DNA of 64,000 bases, from NCBI GenBank assembly GCA_021234155.1, contig JAJEKV010000017.1, positions 19,230,372-19,294,371 on the forward strand. Reading direction: 5' to 3'. The DNA is from Isoetes taiwanensis. Taxonomy: Eukaryota; Streptophyta; Lycopodiopsida; Isoetales; Isoetaceae. Both the position numbers and the translations under genes were made by a program. The notes beneath the pieces are model-generated. The model ran no database searches, was not told the origin of the DNA, and saw only the letters and a list, made by a program, of their open reading frames with translations. Shown piece by piece: positions 12,379-23,039 of the stretch (position 1 is the stretch's first letter; each line of letters begins with the position of its first letter).

Positions 12379-12589
12379 CCATCCTCAGTTGCGACTAGAT
12401 TATGAGCAGGCAGAGGACTACGCCGAGATGCTCATGGACGCCCTGCCATCAATTCTGCGGACCCCCACACTAGAGCGTGACGGACCCGGTTGACTTCGCT
12501 ATTACGGGATCGCGGCGGGCGGGTGCTTTTTGAGACCCTCCCTCCCCACGCCGCCGCTCGTGGTCAGCAACATTTCCGCGTAACCGATG

Positions 12590-14100
12590 GTTTGATGCAG
12601 AGTGTAAAGAACGCAAGCGCCAGCTCCATCACATTCTGGATCCACGCACCTTGCGAGCCACCACCCTGCACCTGGCGCCCATCCGAAGGAGACAAAGGCG
12701 GTACCTTGCCGGCATCGGGGGAGATGTTGGCCTCTTTGGACACATCCTCGAACCTTTTGGTGCGCAGAGTGCTTCAAGGCCAGCCAGACCCTTCGGGGGA
12801 CATCACACCCGGGCCGGGGAACAAAGATTTACTAAAAGTAGCTCTATGACCCACGAGGGGACCCAGCGTCGCCCATACCCCCACCGGGATGGCCCCCATT
12901 GGTTCTCGCGAGGAGGATGTTGTGGAGGGCCACGCAACGTACCGGCTAATGGGAAGGCGGTGACCTCGATGGTATGCGTGCCGAAGTTACTCAAATGGGC
13001 AGGCAGCCGGTGCCGATCCTCACTACCCTCGCTCAACGAGCATTGCGGGAAGGTTTCCCGACAATAGACCACAAGCTGGGTTGTCCCCATTCACAAGGCT
13101 GGGCGACCCACACCGTCAGGCCAATTACGGACGATCATGGTCGATTCAAGTATTTGCCAAACCGCTATCGGCATTCTCGAAAGGAAAGCAGTTGACCGGC
13201 GGAGAGGCGGTTAGATGTGCGAGCCCTCACACAAGCGGGCTTTAGACCCCGCCACTCAACGATTGACCATATCTTTACACCTGCGGGCATCGATTGAAGA
13301 CGGTAGGAACCATCGGCTAGGACTTGTATTGCTACTTTGTGGACTTCTGCGAAGGCTTTTGATACGGTCCCGGGGGAAAAGCTATGGGCTAGATCGTCAA
13401 GCCCCGGGGCTGCCGCTGCAGTGTGCGAGAATGCCATATACAGCTGTATGATGAGAGTTGTTTTGGCGGGGATGCACCGGACGGGCCAAGCATTCACAAG
13501 AGTATCGGGTCCGGCGGGGCTGCCCCTCTCACCAACACTTTTGGCCTCTACATTGATCGCTTAGAGCCCCGCTTATCGAGCATGGGGGATGGCATACGCC
13601 TTTTGCACCAGGTCATCCGCCCACCATCTATGGGACGATGTTGACCTTTCTCGCCCACACCTCGAAGCTATGCAAATCTCATTTGGATGCCCTAGACACA
13701 TTACTCGGCCGCTACGACATCTTGGCGTAGAATCGGCCAAGACCGGGGTGGTTCTCATATCCTCTTCACGCCACCCCCGCCTCTTGCACTCACATATCGA
13801 GGGGACAGCACTGTAGAGGTCACACCCACCTACAAGTACCTAAGGGTGGAGTTCCCCTCCTCGCTCTGTTGGGAGGCATCCATCCGCTGCTTGGGTGACA
13901 AGCAGGCCGGGAAGCGCTTTTATGCCATCGAGAACAACACCCACCGTGCGAGCTCTATGATTGGGGCCATGGTCACATCTGCTTTGAGCATTGGTCGAGC
14001 CGTCCGCCCCTTCAGACGGGGTCGAGGTTTGGGGCCCGGCCGTCTCTTTGGCGACACTGGAATGACTTGGGAGGGTGCGTAGGAATTTTTGGCACGGCAC
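12590..14100 (+). pseudogene. LINE-B reverse transcriptase remnant
   Basis: Frame-hopping translation gives AGFRPRHSTIDHIFTLRASIE (near 13236), then YCYFVDF, KAFDTVPGEKLWARSSS, CENAIYS, and PLSP/NTFGLYIDRLEP (near 13520-13570). These are RT blocks of the LINE family with GFR.RHST and VDF.KAFDTVP. The expected YADD box lies near 13600-13625, where the sequence reads LLHQVIRPPS-like in all frames, so the catalytic box appears destroyed by indels. Further downstream, YLGV/YKYL-like and RQAG/TSALSIG traces continue. It is non-functional. Confidence 0.75.
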
Positions 14101-14914
14101 TTGGGGTAAAACCTTCAGTCCCTTATCGATTTCTTTGCAGAAACCGGATTCTTGCCGCTTAGCTGGCAGCCCTTGATAGACACATCGCCTATTTTCAGAA
14201 AGTGGTTAATATGGGTGATGCTTTCGGCTCCACCCGGCTTACGCTATGGCAATGGGCCCGCAGTGGCTCGTGGCCTGCTGGAGGGGTAAGAGAGATGGTG
14301 GTTCGCCCAGATGGAACGCGGAGAGACCTGTGTGCGTGCAGTGGACACAGAGGCCGCATCGTGGATACTGTGGGAGTACTGGACGCTTGCTTCCTTGGCA
14401 AGCTCGGGACCCCGCTCTAGAGCAGGTCAAAACGGCCTATTACAAGGAGCACATCAACCCCTCGTTAGCCGGGGCCCGCAGCTCTACCGCGTTCCCAGCC
14501 TGCCCGAAAAAGCAATGCACTCATTGCCTCCATTCGCGGGTGCCCACCATCTTTGAATCGAGATGGGCGCGTGATGGATTGGGGAGCCCCCGCCAGCGGG
14601 CTCTGTCGGTCTTTGCCAAACGGGTGCCATTGAGGATGAGTCTCACACTTTCCGAGTTGCCCAAAGATTGGTCGGATCCGGGCCGACACGCTCCCTTAGT
14701 GCGGCGGACTTGCCCCTACAATTGCTGATGAACACACCGCCAAGACGTGCTCGGGGTCGCATATTGAAGGTACTAGATCTGCGGAGCTCACCTTTGCCCC
14801 CGCCCGGTTGCCTTGTCCGGGGCACTAAGTCTGCGGTGCATGAATGTATATATTTGTGTGTTTCTGCATTTTGTATATTGGAACAGTTTGTCAGCTGGCT
14901 GAATGCTGCCACGG

Positions 14915-15028
14915 TTTTTCCCTCGAAAACCCTTCGGGGCAGGGGTTTTTTAATCCGGGTAGTAATCCGCTTGCTGCGCTTTTGTATTGGGTCCCATAGA
15001 CCGATTGGTCTCCGTGGACGATAAAAAT
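14915..15028 (+). repeat. Shared 3' tail module, LINE-B copy
   Basis: Order of words on the plus strand: TTTTTCCCTCGAAAACCC, a TTCGGGGC loop, GGGGTTTTTTAATCC, GGTAGTAATCC, then TTGGGTCCCATAG, ACCGATTGGTCTCCGTGGAC and GATAAAAATAC. The AAAACCC...GGGGTTTT arms can pair as a hairpin. The same module occurs at 274-400, 62840-62975, 63290-63425 and, diverged or partial, at 35590-35684 and 54024-54095. Confidence 0.85.
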
Positions 15029-15029
15029 A

Positions 15030-15057
15030 CCTTCCTTCCTTCCTTCCTTCCTTCCTT
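15030..15057. repeat. (CTTC)7 microsatellite tail of LINE-B
   Basis: Seven CTTC units follow GATAAAAATAC directly and are followed by TTAGCC of LINE-A. The LINE-A target word CTCCTT at the other end of the insertion shares the CCTT unit. Confidence 0.9.
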
Positions 15058-15978
15058 AGCCTTGACAAGATGCCTGCTTTTTGACCACTCCTTAATCCAG
15101 TTTTTAATGCTCTTTATCTTACCATAGAAGTTCTTCATAGACTGCTGATTACAATCTTCAGGGATGTGCTGATAGAAATTTCTGAAATCTCTCACAAAGG
15201 ATTCATTCTCAAGAAGAGCACAGTTGAATTTGTAAGAAATATTACCATCCCTTGGAATTTGAGTCAACTGTCTAGTGCATAAAAATTGAGGTTGGCGATC
15301 AGAAACAATGTTCCCTTCATCACTAGTGACATAACAGTTATCCCAAAGAGAGGAGTTGGGACTACACACATAAAAGCTGTCTAGGGCACAGTAGACTCTT
15401 TTATCTCTTTTCTGCTTATTTGACCAAGTAAAAGAAGTAGTAGATGAAGGGACATAAACAACGGAAGAATCAGAAATAAAGGTATCCCAATTATATCTCT
15501 CAAGAGTGGACATGTTGATATTATTACCAAGCTTCATATTCCAAGAAGGGGTGTTGTTGAAGTCACCACCAACAATCCAGTCTGAGTTAGGATTATTGTG
15601 CATCCATGAGTTAATTTCTGTCCAAAGCAACTCCCTATCTTTTGGGCTAGTGGAGGCATAGATATTAATAATTCCAAAAACAGAGTCTTGGTACTTGAAG
15701 GTAACAGCTTGCCACATTTTGGATGGGGAATTGAAGAAGAAAAGATACTTAAGATTTTTCCAAATCATAATAATGCCACTACTTCTACCAGTGGCCTCAA
15801 TCCAAGTGGAGGAGGCTTCAGGGTAAATCCAATCCCCAAGATTGGAGATTTCAAATTTGGGAAGCTTAACTTCTTGAAGAAGAATGACATCAGCATTGTA
15901 GTTCGTGATTCGGGAGATAGCTCTTCTCCTTTTAATAGGGCCTTTGATACCCCTAACATTCCAGGAAAAAATCTTCAT
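15055..15978 (-). pseudogene. LINE-A ORF2 apurinic endonuclease domain
   Basis: The minus-strand frame starting at ATG 15978 (MKIFSWNVRGIKG) encodes an APE-type endonuclease: the N motif FSWNVRGI, E in ILLQEVKL, GIIMIWKN, INIYAS, the DWIVGGDFNNTP motif, SFTWSNKQKRDKRVYCALDSFYV and the terminal SDRQPQF (normally SDHxP, so the catalytic His is changed to Arg). The domain nicks target DNA in target-primed reverse transcription. The frame is open for about 300 codons and then runs into LINE-B at RHLVKAK. The SDH-to-SDR change suggests lost activity. Confidence 0.88.
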
Positions 15979-16027
15979 TAGAAAAATGAAGAGAATGACC
16001 AGGTAAGAAAGGGACAGACCAAAGAAG

Positions 16028-17323
16028 TTAGAGTCTGATAAGTTTCTTTTTTCCCCTTCCCTTTTTGTTTTTACTTCTAGTATTGGCAGCTGGAGTATTT
16101 TGCAGATTAGTGAGCTCAGCAAGGGCTGAGTCACCCTTTTTGGACTTAGTCAAAGTTTTGGCTCGAGAAGGTTTTGGTTTGGTAAATAACTCAACAGTGG
16201 AGCAATCAGCAAGAAATTTATCACCTTCCCAATTTTCCTTGTCAGGCTCTTCTTCACTATCATTCGAAGTCCCCCCAGGGATAAATTCAAACATTTTATT
16301 TTTATAAGGGGAAGACTCAATTATATTTATAGATCTATCATTAATAATAGAGCAAATAGGAAGAGAAGAAACATGACCTGTAATATCAGCATCCACAGTT
16401 TGAACATCCTGCATAGCAGCAACCTTTGCTTGACTGGAGTCCTTTGAAATAACCACATCCTTCTCAAAAGTATCCTGGCCATAGTCAATCTTTGGAGAAG
16501 CCAATTCCCTTTCTGGAGTGTCTTGAACAATTTTCTCATCCATGAGATTCCAATGGCAAGCCTGCTGAGTTTGAGAGTTGAGACCCTCTTGCAAAGAAGC
16601 TAACTGCTCAGCAATATCAGATGCAATAATGGAGGGTGGAGAAGGGTGAGGATCAGAGGCTGGAGAGAGGTCAATAATAGGAGATTGACAAAGGTTCTTT
16701 TTGCCATCAAATGAGTTGCTCAACAATACTTCCAAATGAAGTTCAGAATTAAGGTTAGCTAATACCTGAAATTGGTTTGAATTACCAATTATTTAGTTGG
16801 TGCAATTCAGCAATTCTTCTTGAGGAGGAGTACTTGAGGCAGAAATCTTTTTTGCAGGAATGATTTGATTATTGTCCACTGCCTTATCTGAAATAGGAGC
16901 AGGAACAGCTTCCACCAAAGTATCTATGGGATCTATCTCAACACAAAACTGTTGCTCATTGTCCAAACTGACTTGTTTCAATATCTTACCATGTTTGTTT
17001 TTCTTGTTTAGTGGACCACTCTTACTCATATAAGAATTGAAAGTATCTAGATTCTCCTTATTCTTTCCTAAACCCTTGGCATCCATAATAATTCTATTCA
17101 AGGTGTCATGTAGATTGTTGACCTTTTCCATACTTTTTGCTGAGGTTTCATGATTTTGTAACACCTTGATTTGCTGAGATGATGCTTTTCCAGTATTAGG
17201 AATCTTCCCATAATCAACTTGAGTTTTTGTATGAAGTGCTTCAACTTTCTGAACCTGGACTTCGCTTAAAATTTTTCTCCTCTGAATTCTTTTGTAGCAC
17301 CCCCCGTGTGAATATGCACCCAA
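16028..17323 (-). pseudogene. LINE-A ORF1 (C-terminal portion)
   Basis: Two adjacent minus-strand frames (17323-16793 and 16735-16028) lie just upstream of the LINE-A endonuclease, with a 49-bp gap before ATG 15978. They are low-complexity, Lys/Ser-rich and end in a strongly basic tail (TRSKNKKGRGKKKLIRL), as the C-terminal part of plant L1 ORF1 does. The usual N-terminal DUF4283-like domain and the CCHC knuckle are absent, so the LINE copy seems 5' truncated. Assignment rests on position and composition. Confidence 0.6.
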
Positions 17324-17375
17324 ACAAAAGGGGGTTTAAGGGGGAATTTAATTTTAAACATGTTTAATGTAATTG

Positions 17376-17436
17376 TTTGTGTTAATTAATGTTAATTGTA
17401 GTTATGCTTTGTGTTAATTAATGTTAATTGTAGTTG
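17376..17436. repeat. Tandem duplication, 28-bp unit x2
   Basis: TTTGTGTTAATTAATGTTAA followed by TTGTAGTT occurs twice with a 5-bp spacer, in AT-rich sequence between LINE-A and the PPR fragment. Confidence 0.85.
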
Positions 17437-17599
17437 TTGGTTGTTATATTAGAAAAAATTTTCAAAGTACAAAATGGATGATGTGTTATTGCAAACCATA
17501 TATTTTAAATTGCATAATTTATAGGCTCCAAATTTAGACTTTGAGCGTGAGACTCCGAATTCTTACTTTGATTAATGGAGGTACAAAAAATCCTGCTAA

Positions 17600-17833
17600 T
17601 CAATGCTTTTCCTCCAAAGGGCCAGCATGACTACACCCAGAAATGATGCTATAAAGTGTAACCTCATCAAGCATCACGCCCTCTGCTTGCATCGCGCAAA
17701 TGGCATCTTTTCCATATCCATGTTGCCCATATGCTGTAATTAATGAATTCCATGAGACCACATTGTGCCATTCGTATTGATAAGTGCATTGAACCCATTT
17801 TCCACGAGAGACAAAGCTATAGTGTTTGAACAT
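17600..17833 (-). pseudogene. PPR (PLS-type) protein fragment
   Basis: On the minus strand the frame gives HNVVSWNSLITAYGQHGYGKDAI, then MQAEGVMLDEVTLYSIISGC and SHAGPLEE. This is the core of one plant-type PPR repeat pair as found in PLS-class organelle RNA-binding proteins (VVSWNSLI..Y.QHG...A; GV.PDEVT..S.L..CSHAGL.EE). Only about one repeat and a half is present, with no start, no transit peptide and no further repeats, so it is a gene scrap. PPR genes act in RNA editing and processing in chloroplasts and mitochondria. Confidence 0.8.
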
Positions 17834-18106
17834 GCATCAAGAATTCAAATGAAGGTTACATGGTTGGGCTGCATACTTTGCATTTGCATTTCAGTAAAGA
17901 ATTGCAAAACTTCATCCAATTGTCATACCAAAAAATAATACAATTCCAACAATGCTTGCATAAGGAGGTAAGATCTAATTCCTTTGGCAAATTATGAAGC
18001 ATATATGTGAGAAGGATTTAAACAATACCATATTCTATGATGTATAAGCAAAGTGGAGAAAGAAGTGAAAATAGAGACGTTTAAAGAATACCAGGAATCT
18101 CCAGCA

Positions 18107-18201
18107 CAAATCAGGAATCTCCAGCACAAATCGTATAACAAGGACGAAATCTCCAGCTGAGTTGAATGCCTGTATTTTAGCTGAGTTGAATGCCTGTGTT
18201 T
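18107..18201. repeat. Two adjacent short tandem duplications
   Basis: CAGGAATCTCCAGCACAAAT occurs twice in tandem (from ~18107), and about 25 bp later AGCTGAGTTGAATGCCTGT plus ATTTT/GTTTT occurs twice. Both lie just downstream of the PP2C exon, inside its presumed first intron. Confidence 0.8.
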
Positions 18202-18239
18202 TGTGCAGAGCTCCAATAACCAAACATGGCAGACCAACA

Positions 18240-18462
18240 TGGCATCTTGATTTACACCTTTGCGCCCTTGTTGAGAGAAAAGACAAGCTGCAGTGCTGGC
18301 CCTATTGGCATACATTTGTCTAGGGAAACAAGCAAGCTGTTCATCATTTTTTGCTTCTGCAGCAAGCACATCTTTGGCTTCCCGTTTCATGTTCCGTTTA
18401 AACTTGGTCCCATGATTATGGGAGGCATGAACCGCCTTGTTTGTCGACATACAGGACCCCAT
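18240..18462 (-). CDS. PP2C-type protein phosphatase, first exon only
   Basis: Minus-strand ATG at 18462 gives MGSCMSTNKAVHASHNHG..., a basic stretch (KFKRNMKREAKDV), then ACLFSQQGRKGVNQDAMLV. The N-terminus MGSCMS is a classic N-myristoylation signal of plant clade-E-type PP2Cs, and (F/V)xQQGRKGxNQDAM is their first catalytic block. A GT at TTG|GTCTGC right after DAML fits a splice donor at the usual place. None of the following PP2C blocks (DGHG..., GD..) is visible on the minus strand below this point, so either a very long intron leaves the window or this is an orphan exon. I favour a gene fragment. Confidence 0.72.
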
Positions 18463-19255
18463 TGATCATGCCAAGGACAACAAACCGGACTTTTCTTGTA
18501 TGTAAGGCAGAGCCCCGACACAATACTTCAAACTATTTCTACCCAACAAGCAATTTCTAATGCTGCATCCCAATGCCAAAATAATGCATTCCGTAGCTGG
18601 GGAAAGGTTCATCAGTTTCAAACTAAAGTCATTACTGTGCCCCTGAATAAATTAGAGCATCAAAGTTTTTTTTCTTGAACTGATTGATCCCATGTATCGT
18701 TTCCTGGAACATGCATTTATTTTGAAACCAAAAAATGTGATCCTTGGCCCATGTAAACCCAAGCCCTGTATTACATACTACATCGCCCAACACATGGATT
18801 CTCGTGATAAATCACGCATGCATGAACCAGCAGACAGGCTATGGAAAGCTTCAGTTCAATGTCTTGTATCCCAAATCTAGTACAGCAATATATTGTTATA
18901 CTACACTTTTCAAGCTCTTTCTCTGCAACCAGAGCAACAAAAGGACTTCCGGATTTGCCTCCTATCCTTAAGCTGGCAAATGCTGCATATCAAACAAAAA
19001 GAAAGCGATCAAAGAGGGGGGACTAATCTTGGACGAAAGACTGAGTTGCAAAGAAAACCCATCAATTCGTTTCAAGAGAAGGAAAGCTGAAGAAGGAGAA
19101 AGGATCCGATCTGGGGTCAAAATTGGTCGGAAAAACTCACCATTGACGAGCTAGTTTGTCTAGGTCCGCCGAACAAAGAGTGAGAACCTACAGGCGACCA
19201 GAGGCCTGCCCTTTGCGGCTCCTGCCCTACCTCTAGAGAAAACATAGAAGCAAAA
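18463..19255. other. No gene recognised; possible PP2C upstream region
   Basis: The sequence directly upstream (right side) of the PP2C start would hold its 5' leader and promoter if the gene is live. Short open frames here have no recognisable features. No clear TATA box could be fixed. Confidence 0.4.
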
Positions 19256-19331
19256 TCATGGACAATGGAAACCCTAAAATACCATGTTCGATGCATGGAC
19301 AATGGAAACCCTAAAATACCATGTTCGATGC
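19256..19331. repeat. Tandem duplication, 37-bp unit x2
   Basis: The unit starting ATGGACAATGGAAACCCTAA and ending CATGTTCGATGC is present twice head to tail without spacer and appears identical. Confidence 0.88.
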
Positions 19332-19517
19332 TTGCATGTTCGATTTAGAATAGTTTGTGAAATTATAGAGGTGTAACCATTGAAAAAGGCCACTAAAACT
19401 ATGCTGATAGTATGCGCACTCTAGATGTACCAATTAGTACATCTCATGGAATACCATCATCGAATCATATAAAAACCTTAGGGAAACAAGTACAAAAATA
19501 CAAAAGGAAACCCCCTG

Positions 19518-20914
19518 TTATTTTGCTACATATTTGACCTTGGTCCATTGAAATTTGTTGTCCTTAGAGATAATGCTTGGAGCATCAGGATCCTTGATAA
19601 TACTTGGTGAAACACGGTCAAAGACTGAGCCTTTTGAATTTTGCACCATCTGCTGGCTGTTGACTTCCTGGCTGTGGTTGACCTGCTGATTGACCTGTTG
19701 GTTGACTTGACAATTATCAGACAAATTTGCAGGGATGCTCACATTCTGACCAGGAATAGCTGTTATCTCCTTACAAGATTCATACCAAAAGTGTCTGACC
19801 TTACAATTTTGGCAATGAGGTGGCAGTCCCGACCATCTTAAAGATAGAAAGGCTTTTTGGCCAAAGACATCTTGAAAAGGGATTCGAAGAGGGATGTCTT
19901 TCGAGATGTCAAGTTGGACAATGGATCGAGGTGGCCTATATGGGAAATATTCCGTACAGATGTAAGATCCAATTGAGTCAAAGAGCAATTTTAGACAATC
20001 CTCATTCCGTAGATTGGATTTAGGCCATGAAGAGTGGTAGAGGCCAGGGAAAATTTTAAGGGACCTAAAATTTTGTATAAGTATAATGAATTGGCCATTC
20101 CTTGTAAAATATGCCCCGAAAAGTGTAGCCTGTAAGGCATTATATAATTTGGCCAAGTGGCCTAAATGGCCATTCCATAAGCATATCCAGTTCTCACTTG
20201 GGACTAAATTGGCCTCAAAGCCGATACCGCTCCAATTAGCAAATATCTAATTGGCCATTCTAATGTCCTAGTAGGCAATAAAGTGCCACGAAATGGCGAA
20301 TCTGCAGGTAGTCCGTAGATAAGGCATCCTACTCAAGCCGGCCGTCGCATTTTGCCTGAACCTGTAATTTGTAGCCAAATGGCCCGCCGGGGCCACTAAA
20401 AGTTTCGCTGGTAGAGGCCACACAGAGGTTGTCTAAATTTGCTACTTCGAATTTAGGGTCCCATTTGTTGAGAAAGGTAAGCTGAAAGGATTCAAAAGCT
20501 AGGGGACCATGATTGAGCAAAAAAATGGCAGATCTTTTGCTTCCACATTCAATCATAATGTAGGGTGACTGAAGCCAATAGACAGCATTGATCATAATTC
20601 CTTTGTGAAGGTTCAAACAAAAGGACCAGAGTTTATCTAGTTTGATTCCATGCTTGCAGTAGAATCATGAAAGGAATTCAATTTCGCATGAACAGAGGGG
20701 AGATCCAAAGAAATACCATTGAAGGCATCGATCTTTTTGGCACTGAATGGAGGCTTGAAGGGGCAAATTTTTCCAAGGGCCTTATCAAGAGACTCATTAG
20801 AATGTTTCTGTTGATCCGGTCTCTTTTCACCATAAGCAATAGGTATTTGAAGAACGGGGTCCATGCTTGGCAATTAGCCTCTGTAGTCTGGATCTTTAGA
20901 CAAATTTCCAGCAA
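19518..20914 (-). pseudogene. LINE ORF1 relic (DUF4283 / zinc knuckle type)
   Basis: Read on the minus strand, several frames (20914-20678, 20873-20637, 20616-20329, 20156-19518) join into a plant L1 ORF1: FLNKWDPKFEVANLDN near 20450, then SIVQLDISKDIPLRIPF, SLRWSGLPPHCQNCKVRHFWYESC (the C-x2-C...H...C knuckle typical of zf-CCHC_4) and a Q/N-rich tail ending TKVKYVAK. Frameshifts separate the blocks. This N-terminal half is what LINE-A lacks, but the two are 2.2 kb apart and their junction does not look continuous. It is probably a separate old LINE copy. Confidence 0.6.
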
Positions 20915-20959
20915 GGAACTTTGTATGACAGAGAATCCATTGAGGACTGTCCATTGAAA

Positions 20960-22940
20960 GAGTTAGCAAAGTCACCAAAGAAAATGAAATTTTTTGGGTT
21001 TTCACGGAAAGATCTTAACTGCTTGAGACAGAGGGCGCGAAATCAGCAAAGGCGTAAAGAATGGAAAGAAATTTAGGGTAATTTTTGCCGTTAAGTTCCA
21101 TCCGGAAAGAACCAGGGGAAAACTACAAAAGTAGAAGGAAAATGTGTGAAATTGCAAGAGGGGAAATCAAGGGGCAGAAAAAACAGGGAAAGGAGCCAAT
21201 CTAAAATTAAGAAGATGGAGAGCCAAAATCAACACCAAATTGAAAAGAATCAAACGCCAAGGTAGAATCATTGTTTAGAGTACACCTTTACCACAATTTT
21301 GGAGTCAATCCAGTCACAATGCACATGAAAGATGTCCGATGATGAGGTCTCTTTTATGCCAATGAATTCTTGGAGCCAAGATTCAACAATTTTGACTTCA
21401 AATTCAACCGAGCTCGGCACGAATGAGTATTCCGGGATGAACAATTCTTTAGGGAAATGTTGCTCATAAATCAGAGAATTCTATAGATTCGAAGGAGATC
21501 CTTTTAGAAAATCACAGGTCAATCTTGAATTATATTTGATAATTGTGAAGATTTTAGTATCCATCGGTAGCTTATGGTGAGGGGAATCATGGGAAATGCA
21601 AGCCCCTACAAGGCTGGCAGGCTTGATCCTTCAAATTGCCTCAGAACCTTTCTGAATTAGCACAACAGATCAAGAAATTGGTTTGAATCAGCAAGGACAA
21701 AGAATTCAAGAAAGAAGGCGCTCATTGCTGATGTGTCCTCCTTCTGACTAAACACATTTTTGACAACTTGTTGCAGCTTCATTTCTTTGCATGTACACAA
21801 CACCTTTAAGGCTAGCTGTTGTGCCACAATTGTACATCAGACAAATATGTTGCAGCACATGCAATTCTCAATAGCTTCACATCAGTGCCTGCTTCATAAA
21901 TGTCACATGGACATTTCATGCATCTAACAACAAGAGCAAGCTCCCTTTGATAAGACCTTTGAATGAAAGGATGCAAGCTAAGTGCTTCAGAAGCAATATG
22001 AAACAGTCATTTGTCCACAAATACAACTTACCCCTGAAGTGGCTTAAGCAAACTGCTACATCGTGTGCATTAAAAAACTTAAATACTACTTGTGTACTAA
22101 AATGAGTCAAGGTAGCAGCTTCACAGAGCTGAACTTGAGAAAATGAGTGAAGGAACATGCATTTTTCATCTGTACACTATACTTTGGAATCTAAATAAAA
22201 TAAGCATCGCCCTCTGTGTCAACCCAACCAATGGTCATTGTCGATAAAACCAAGGAAAACATTTTATAAATTTACGTCGTTGTGAGCAGTGATCTTGATG
22301 AAGATAGTGAGGAAAGAAAGAAGATACAAGATACAAGCACAAGCTAACCAAAGATATAGAGTGAACTACGTCTAATGAGGCGTGACTATGGCTTACATAG
22401 TCATCCCATATCAGCAACAGGTAGATGACTCAGGATGCACAGTCATCAACACACATGGAGTATGATATAACATCTCCGTGCTGACATGCATGGCTGAGAA
22501 GCGAAACAAACAAACAACATTGAGATGCCGACTAGATACTAACATCTCCTTGAAATCAAACATTGCTCATGAGATAGCGCAAACTTAGCACAACATAAGC
22601 TATGACTGCCAAATCATAATCTTGAACCATATATTTGTCTCTGACCATTCAAGTTTCTTATCAATAAAGGTCACTTATCAGCATAAAGTTCATTTATAAT
22701 CAAATTCTGGCTGACAAACAGCAGATAGAAGTCAACCTTAGCTTTAGTTAAGGTTGATTTAGTTAAGGTCAAGTAGAATTATCATCATGAACTTGATGAA
22801 CTGGAAAAGTTAAAACACTACTCACAATGCAGAGATGTACACTTACTTTTAGGGTCAAGATAAACAAGAATTACAAGCATCAATTACGCAGCAGATAACA
22901 GACTCATGAACATTGGGCCCCTAAGCTGTCCTTGCAACCT
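20960..22940. other. No gene recognised
   Basis: AT-rich sequence without a supported exon. Minus-strand frames at 21916-22158 and 22235-22417 are short and without recognisable motifs. A small direct repeat of TTAGTTAAGGTTGA/TTAGTTAAGGTCAA lies near 22744-22770. Confidence 0.45.
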
Positions 22941-23039
22941 GCAAATATGGAGGAGAATTTTTACTGAACAATAGAGTGTTTACTCTGAAATGAAATAGAG
23001 GATAAACAAATAGAAAACATATCCTTTGCCAAACAAAAG

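Larger units (their letters stand above)
12379..15057 (+). mobile_element. LINE-B: 5'-truncated non-LTR retrotransposon with (CCTT)n tail
   Basis: A GC-rich block of about 2.65 kb lies inside LINE-A in the opposite orientation. It holds a badly decayed RT, about 120 bp of structured 3' tail (14915-15028) and seven CTTC/CCTT units (15030-15057). LINE-A reads through directly on both sides (VKAK / KEKENLL), with a CTCCTT-like word at both junctions. No endonuclease domain is present: the coding trace starts in the EN-RT linker (DAECKERKRQL-like), so the copy is 5' truncated. The microsatellite tail suggests an RTE-like or related clade, but this is inference. Confidence 0.8.
2893..17323 (-). 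mobile_element. LINE-A: plant L1-type non-LTR retrotransposon, split by two insertions
   Basis: Read right to left on the minus strand this element has an ORF1 part (17323-16028), an APE-type endonuclease (15978-15055), a linker (12378-11956), reverse transcriptase (6148-4945), a C-terminal zinc-finger-like region (4857-3595), a 3' untranslated region and a 19-nt T run on the plus strand (2893-2911), which is the poly(A) tail. The gaps are filled by LINE-B (~12.38-15.06 kb) and a copia element (6154-11955). ORF1 lacks the usual N-terminal domain, so the copy is probably 5' truncated near 17.3 kb. No convincing target-site duplication was found. It is inactive. Confidence 0.85.

Noticed and set aside
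12490-14728. Many overlapping GC-rich frames on both strands
   Set aside because: They are shadows of the decayed LINE-B RT, and only the RT block order is meaningful.
12379-15057. Firm assignment of LINE-B to the RTE clade
   Set aside because: The microsatellite tail fits, but the RT is too decayed and the endonuclease is absent. A phylogeny is needed.
2876-17304. TTTTGTAG at both edges of LINE-A as a target-site duplication
   Set aside because: Only 8 bp, and on the left it is separated from the T run by other bases. It could easily be chance.
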